The notes below the pieces were generated by a model that made no database searches, was not told the DNA's origin, and worked only from the letters and a program-made list of their open reading frames with translations. Below are positions 7,014-10,434 of a DNA stretch of 10,434 bases, one piece after another. The position numbers and the translations under genes are program-made. The stretch is from Prolixibacteraceae bacterium (GTDB lineage Bacteria > Bacteroidota > Bacteroidia > Bacteroidales > Prolixibacteraceae). Positions within the stretch are counted from its first letter, which is position 1. Every line of letters begins with the position of its first letter. The stretch is taken from NCBI GenBank assembly GCA_016931875.1, contig JAFGDX010000055.1, positions 1 through 10,434 on the forward strand, written 5' to 3'.

Positions 7014-7643
7014 TTATTCAGAAGGGAGTGAGTGCCGTTTTTTCAACTCCTGAACGATGTCTTCAATCCGGTATCCTTTATGAGATAAAAGAACGATAAG
7101 GTGATAAATTAAGTCTCCGGCTTCATAAAGAAAATTTTCATCGTCGTTGGCCATGGCGCCAATAATGGCTTCAACAGCTTCTTCTCCAACTTTTTGTGTA
7201 ATTTTTCTTGTTCCTTTTTGAAAAAGCGAAGTTGTATATGAGCCTTCCGGCATTTCTTTTTTTCGGTTATCAATAAAATCCTGCAGATAACTCAGGAACT
7301 GCACATCGCCTTTCGGGTTGGTTTCAAAAAAACAGGTGTCGGCGCCGGTGTGGCAAACCGGACCAACCGGGTTGGCCTTAATCAGCAATGTATCCTCATC
7401 ACAATCAATCAGAATGGAAACCACTTTCAAAAAATTACCCGACTCCTCTCCTTTGGTCCACAACCGGTTTTTGGTGCGGCTAAAAAATGTAACCTGTCCC
7501 AATTCCAGCGTTTTTTCCAGAGCTTTGCGATTCATAAACCCCACCATTAAAACTTTCATCGACTGACTGTCCTGTATCACTGCAGGAACCAGTCCGTTGA
7601 GTTTTTCGAAATTTACCTGGCCGATATGTTTAAATTCATTCAT
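7014..7643 (-). CDS. hisIE: Bifunctional PRA-CH / PRA-PH, histidine steps 2 and 3
   Basis: A 209-residue fusion of two histidine enzymes, the usual length. The N-terminal HisI domain (about 10-106), phosphoribosyl-AMP cyclohydrolase, shows SRTKNRLWTKGEESG at 55-69, the Mg/Zn site D80-C81-D82 with D84, and the zinc cysteines C97 and C104 in GPVCHTG...CF. The C-terminal HisE domain (about 115-205), phosphoribosyl-ATP pyrophosphohydrolase, shows SYTTSLF from 135, KVGEEAVE at 151-158 and EAGDLIYH at 174-181. It removes pyrophosphate from PR-ATP and opens the ring to give ProFAR, the substrate of HisA encoded two genes upstream. I chose ATG 7643 rather than the in-frame TTG at 7652. It follows hisF by 39 nt and appears to be the last gene of the operon. 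Confidence 0.96.
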   Translation of the reverse strand: MNEFKHIGQVNFEKLNGLVPAVIQDSQSMKVLMVGFMNRKALEKTLELGQVTFFSRTKNRLWTKGEESGNFLKVVSILIDCDEDTLLIKANPVGPVCHTGADTCFFETNPKGDVQFLSYLQDFIDNRKKEMPEGSYTTSLFQKGTRKITQKVGEEAVEAIIGAMANDDENFLYEAGDLIYHLIVLLSHKGYRIEDIVQELKKRHSLPSE

Positions 7644-7682
7644 GATTTCCAATTTGTTGCGAAAATAGCAATTGATATTTTT

Positions 7683-8438
7683 TTACCGAACTACAATTCC
7701 GTTTTCTTTCAGATATTTTTTGAGTTCGGGAATGGGAATTTCATTGTAATGAAAAATACTGGCCGCCAGCCCCGCATCGGCTTTTCCTTTGGTAAATACA
7801 TCCACAAAATGTTCTTTTGCGCCTGCTCCGCCGGAAGCGATAATCGGAATTTTCAGGGAATCGGCCATTTGCGCCAGTTGCGTGTTGGCAAAACCGTTTT
7901 TTGTACCGTCATGGTTCATCGAAGTAAACAAAATTTCTCCGGCTCCGCGGTCTTCAGCCTCTCTGGCCCACGAAAACAATTCTTTATCGGTTGGAATCCG
8001 CCCGCCATTTACCGTAACCGTCCAGTGGTTGTTTTCATCGCCACGGGCATCAATGGCCACAACCACAAACTGGCTTCCAAAATTGAGGGCCAAATCGTTG
8101 ATAAGTTGTGGGTTGCGAACCGCAGAAGAATTGATGGAAATTTTGTCGGCTCCGGCGCTTAATAATTTTTCAGCATCGCTTAACTCGCTGATTCCTCCTC
8201 CCACTGTGAACGGAATATTTAAGTGAGCTGCAATTCGTTTTACCAGTTCAACAAAAGTTTTCCTTCCTTCGTGTGTGGCGGTAATATCAAGAAAAACCAG
8301 TTCATCGGCACCGTCGGCCGCATATTTGGCGCCCAGTTCCACGGGGTCGCCCACTTCGCGGATATTTACAAAATTGATTCCCTTCACGGTTTGTCCGTTG
8401 CGGATATCCAAACAGGGTATGATTCGTTTTGCAAGCAT
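7683..8438 (-). CDS. hisF: Imidazole glycerol phosphate synthase, cyclase subunit
   Basis: A 251-residue TIM-barrel enzyme of standard length. The catalytic aspartates are in their canonical places: D11 in IIPCLDI and D130 in VVAIDARG. The phosphate-binding loops GGGI (80-83) and the later ASGGAG segment are present. HisF joins PRFAR and ammonia to make imidazoleglycerol phosphate and AICAR, and the ammonia comes through the barrel from the glutaminase HisH. It lies between hisA and hisIE on the same strand, with 43 nt to hisA and 39 nt to hisIE. No hisH is present in the window, so the partner must be encoded elsewhere. ATG 8438 gives the exact family N-terminus (MLAKRIIP). Confidence 0.97.
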   Translation of the reverse strand: MLAKRIIPCLDIRNGQTVKGINFVNIREVGDPVELGAKYAADGADELVFLDITATHEGRKTFVELVKRIAAHLNIPFTVGGGISELSDAEKLLSAGADKISINSSAVRNPQLINDLALNFGSQFVVVAIDARGDENNHWTVTVNGGRIPTDKELFSWAREAEDRGAGEILFTSMNHDGTKNGFANTQLAQMADSLKIPIIASGGAGAKEHFVDVFTKGKADAGLAASIFHYNEIPIPELKKYLKENGIVVR

Positions 8439-8440
8439 GC

Positions 8441-8482
8441 ACCAGTTTTAAATTGAAAATTTTGAGTTCAAAGTTCTGAGTT
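8441..8482 (-). repeat. Six-unit degenerate heptamer repeat in the hisA-hisF gap
   Basis: Read on the minus strand from the last base of the hisA stop, the gap divides without remainder into six 7-nt units: AACTCAG, AACTTTG, AACTCAA, AATTTTC, AATTTAA, AACTGGT. Then come GC and the hisF ATG. Every unit starts AAYT. It fills the whole gap between the two genes. Similar AACTTTG-like runs are, from memory, common between genes in this phylum, but I could not check that here. Confidence 0.7.
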
Positions 8483-9213
8483 TAAAGAATGAACCTCTCA
8501 ATTTCTTTCAAAGATACTTTATTCTCGTAAATGGCTTTGCCGGTAATTACACCGGGCACACCCATTTCATCTAATTTTAATATGTCGGCCATCGATGCGA
8601 TTCCTCCGCTGGCAATAATTTCCACCTCCGGAAGTGTTTCCAGAATTTCAGAATACAAATCAAATGCAGGCCCGGAGAGCATTCCGTCGCGACTGATATC
8701 GGTTGAGATTACTTTTTTAATTCCTTCTTTATGAAAACTTTTAATAAACTCAATAACAGAAAGCCCGGTTGCTTCCTGCCAGCCGCTCACGGCAATTTTG
8801 CCGTCTTTGGCATCGGCACCGAGAATAATTTTCTGGTTTCCGTAATTTTCAAGCCACTGCAAAAAAGTCTCTTTTTCTTTTACGGCAATGCTTCCGCCGG
8901 TAATCATAGCAGCGCCGGAATTAAATGCAATTTCCAAATCTTCATCCGATTTTAATCCACCGCCAAAATCGATAACCAGATTTGTTTTGGATGCGATGGT
9001 TTCCAGCACTTTGTAGTTTACAATGTGTTTTGCTTTGGCACCGTCCAAATCCACCAGGTGCAAACGGCTGATTCCTGCCGACTCAAACATTTTGGCCACT
9101 TCCAGCGGATTTTCGTTGTACACTGTTTTTTGGCTGTAATCGCCCTGTGAAAGCCGGACACATTTTCCTTCAATAATATCGATGGCCGGAATTATCTCAA
9201 TTTTCTTATTCAT
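8482..9213 (-). CDS. hisA: ProFAR isomerase, histidine step 4
   Basis: A 243-residue TIM-barrel enzyme that converts ProFAR to PRFAR by an Amadori rearrangement, between the HisIE and HisF reactions. The catalytic acid/base pair is D12 in IIPAIDI and D134 in [16 protein letters not shown] at 170-177 is the conserved loop on strand six. FGGGL at 83-87 and ASGGIAS are the phosphate-binding loops. The [12 protein letters not shown] stretch after D12 is typical of HisA and separates it from HisF. It lies 43 nt after argF' and 43 nt before hisF on the same strand. In many Bacteroidota I would expect hisH just upstream, but argF' is there instead. ATG 9213 gives the usual N-terminus. Confidence 0.96.
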   Translation of the reverse strand: MNKKIEIIPAIDIIEGKCVRLSQGDYSQKTVYNENPLEVAKMFESAGISRLHLVDLDGAKAKHIVNYKVLETIASKTNLVIDFGGGLKSDEDLEIAFNSGAAMITGGSIAVKEKETFLQWLENYGNQKIILGADAKDGKIAVSGWQEATGLSVIEFIKSFHKEGIKKVISTDISRDGMLSGPAFDLYSEILETLPEVEIIASGGIASMADILKLDEMGVPGVITGKAIYENKVSLKEIERFIL

Positions 9214-9220
9214 TATTTTG

Positions 9221-9250
9221 CTTTCTCAAAGAAGCACAAAGATGCAAAGT
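9221..9250 (-). repeat. Imperfect CTTTG repeat in the argF'-hisA gap
   Basis: On the minus strand CTTTG occurs three times, at 9249-9245, 9241-9237 and 9231-9227, giving CTTTGCAT, CTTTGTGCTT and CTTTGAGAAAG in a row. Unit length varies (8 then 10 nt), so the repeat is loose. It makes up most of the 43-nt gap. Confidence 0.45.
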
Positions 9251-9256
9251 TTATCT

Positions 9257-10204
9257 TTACACTTCCTCCAAAATCATTTTTAAAACCGCCTGTGCTGTAA
9301 CTTCACGGTTGGCTGCCTGCTGAATCACAATGGAGTTTTTACTGTCGATAACCCCGTCGGTTACCACCACATTCCTGCGTACCGGCAGGCAATGCATAAA
9401 TTTGGCATCGTTTGTTAGTGCCATTTTTTCTTCATTCACCGTCCAGCCAAAATCTTTTGAAAGAATTTGCCCGTAGCTTGTGTAGGAAGCCCAGTTTTTG
9501 GCGTAAATAAAATCGGCTCCTTCAAATGCTTTTTTCTGATTATATTCTACTTTAACATCACCCATAAATTCAGGCGCCAGTTCATACCCCTCGGGATGTG
9601 TAACTACCAAGTCATAAGCGGTTTCGCGCATCCACTCCACAAACGAATTCGCCACCGCCTGTGGCAACGCTTTCGGATGGGGGGCCCATGTCAGAACAAC
9701 CTTCGGCCGTTGCTTTGTTTTGAATTCTTCGATGGTTACAAGGTCGGCATAACTTTGCAGCGGATGACGTGTGGCGCCCTCCATACTTACTACCGGAACT
9801 CCTGCATATTGTATAAACTGACTGATAATTTTTTCTGAATAATCATCATCTTTACTTTGAAAGCGGGCAAACGAACGAACGCCAATTACATCGCAATACT
9901 GACCGATAACCGGAATCGCTTCCAGCAAGTGCTCCGGTTTTTCGCCATCCATCACCACGCCCAGTTCCGACTCCAATTGCCAGCCGTCTTCGTTTACATT
10001 CAGCACCATGGTGTTCATTCCCAGGTTCATGGCTGCTTTTTGTGTACTTAACCGCGTGCGTAAACTGGAGTTAAAAAAAATCAGTATCATGGTTTTGTTT
10101 TTCCCCAAATGCTGGTAGGCAAACCGGTTTGTTTTTACATCAAATGCCACATCGAGGGCGTATTGTAAATTTGGAATATCTTTTACCGATATAAAATGTT
10201 TCAT
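9257..10204 (-). CDS. argF': N-succinyl-L-ornithine carbamoyltransferase
   Basis: A 315-residue aspartate/ornithine carbamoyltransferase-fold enzyme, close in length to the B. fragilis enzyme. The carbamoyl-phosphate site is SLRTR at 47-51 (replacing the STRTR of ordinary OTCases), with HPLQSYADL and HCLPVRRN (H271-C272) further on. Residue 90 is proline, in GEKPEHLLEA. Structural work on this family showed that Pro at this position marks the N-succinylornithine enzyme of Bacteroides, while N-acetylornithine enzymes such as that of Xanthomonas have Glu there. It therefore makes N-succinyl-citrulline in the succinylated arginine pathway of Bacteroidota. It sits 22 nt after proA and 43 nt before hisA, all in one direction. 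ATG 10204 gives the expected N-terminus (MKHFISVKDI). Confidence 0.95.
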   Translation of the reverse strand: MKHFISVKDIPNLQYALDVAFDVKTNRFAYQHLGKNKTMILIFFNSSLRTRLSTQKAAMNLGMNTMVLNVNEDGWQLESELGVVMDGEKPEHLLEAIPVIGQYCDVIGVRSFARFQSKDDDYSEKIISQFIQYAGVPVVSMEGATRHPLQSYADLVTIEEFKTKQRPKVVLTWAPHPKALPQAVANSFVEWMRETAYDLVVTHPEGYELAPEFMGDVKVEYNQKKAFEGADFIYAKNWASYTSYGQILSKDFGWTVNEEKMALTNDAKFMHCLPVRRNVVVTDGVIDSKNSIVIQQAANREVTAQAVLKMILEEV

Positions 10205-10226
10205 CTGTAAATGTATTTTGGTTTTT

Positions 10227-10434
10227 TTATTTTGGCCGTACCTGTCCCTCGCCTTCTATAATCCATTTGTAGCTGGTTAACTCTTCCAAAGCCATCGGTC
10301 CGCGGGCATGTAACTTTTGCGTACTGATTCCTATCTCAGCGCCCAAACCAAATTGTGCACCGTCGGTAAAAGCCGTTGATGCATTTGAATATACGGAAGA
10401 CGCATCCACCATTTTTCTGAATTGTTCAATTCGG
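10227..10434 (-). CDS. proA: Gamma-glutamyl phosphate reductase, C-terminal end
   Basis: The C-terminal 68 residues of ProA. The frame continues out of the right edge and the start lies beyond it, so the ATG at 10412 is internal. The match is strong: [39 protein letters not shown] and LTSYKWII are the family's closing motifs. ProA is a cytoplasmic NADPH-dependent reductase of the aldehyde-dehydrogenase superfamily that turns gamma-glutamyl phosphate into glutamate semialdehyde in proline synthesis; the catalytic Cys is outside the window. Its stop is 22 nt before argF', so the two are very probably co-transcribed, and proB may lie further upstream, as in other Bacteroidota. Confidence 0.95.
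   Translation of the reverse strand, partial: RIEQFRKMVDASSVYSNASTAFTDGAQFGLGAEIGISTQKLHARGPMALEELTSYKWIIEGEGQVRPK

Noticed and set aside
7644..7652. TTG start for hisIE at 7652
   Set aside because: An ATG follows three codons later and nothing upstream favours the TTG.
7626..8162. 178-aa open frame on the plus strand
   Set aside because: It is antisense to hisF, whose catalytic residues and length are canonical; the frame is a by-product of hisF codon use.
1..10434. Search for CRISPR arrays, tRNA or rRNA genes, transposases and phage genes
   Set aside because: No regularly spaced long repeats, cloverleaf-like sequences, inverted terminal repeats or mobile-element proteins were seen.

Overview
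The window comes from a member of the Bacteroidota, probably Bacteroidia. Three things point there. The carbamoyltransferase at the right end is the N-succinylornithine type and carries Pro90, the specificity residue described for the Bacteroides fragilis enzyme. There is a DUF4494 gene, a family I know only from this phylum. Two short genes are preceded by the TAnnTTTG -7 element typical of the phylum, and strong Shine-Dalgarno sites are generally absent.

Layout from left to right. (1) Positions 1-2672, + strand: two overlapping multi-membrane-span GT39/ArnT-like glycosyltransferases, the first truncated at its 5' end by the window edge. (2) Positions 2673-3092: an AT-rich intergenic region of 420 nt. 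(3) Positions 3093-5436, + strand: a nitrogen cluster made of a small TorF-like outer-membrane protein, a P-II regulator (GlnK type) and an AmtB ammonium channel, closed by a strong GC-rich terminator. (4) Positions 5437-6160: a second hairpin, then a DUF4494 gene with its own promoter. (5) Positions 6163-6908, - strand: an unrecognised 226-aa soluble protein with its own promoter. (6) Positions 7014-10434, - strand: reading right to left, proA (3' end only), argF', hisA, hisF and hisIE, all one way with gaps of 22-43 nt, so very probably one operon whose promoter lies beyond the right edge.

How the genes work together. The porin-like protein, GlnK and AmtB look like an ammonium-acquisition unit: passage through the outer membrane (inferred), conduction across the inner membrane, and gating by GlnK docking on the conserved AmtB tail. 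The right-hand block joins proline, arginine and histidine biosynthesis. Its histidine part supplies HisIE, HisA and HisF (PR-ATP to imidazoleglycerol phosphate plus AICAR), but HisH, the glutaminase partner HisF needs, is not next to them.

Most of the window is ordinary core metabolism, and I do not see a convincing new defence, mobile or biosynthetic system. The most unusual non-coding signal is a six-unit degenerate heptamer repeat that exactly fills the hisA-hisF gap. No tRNA, rRNA, CRISPR array, insertion sequence or transposase was seen.
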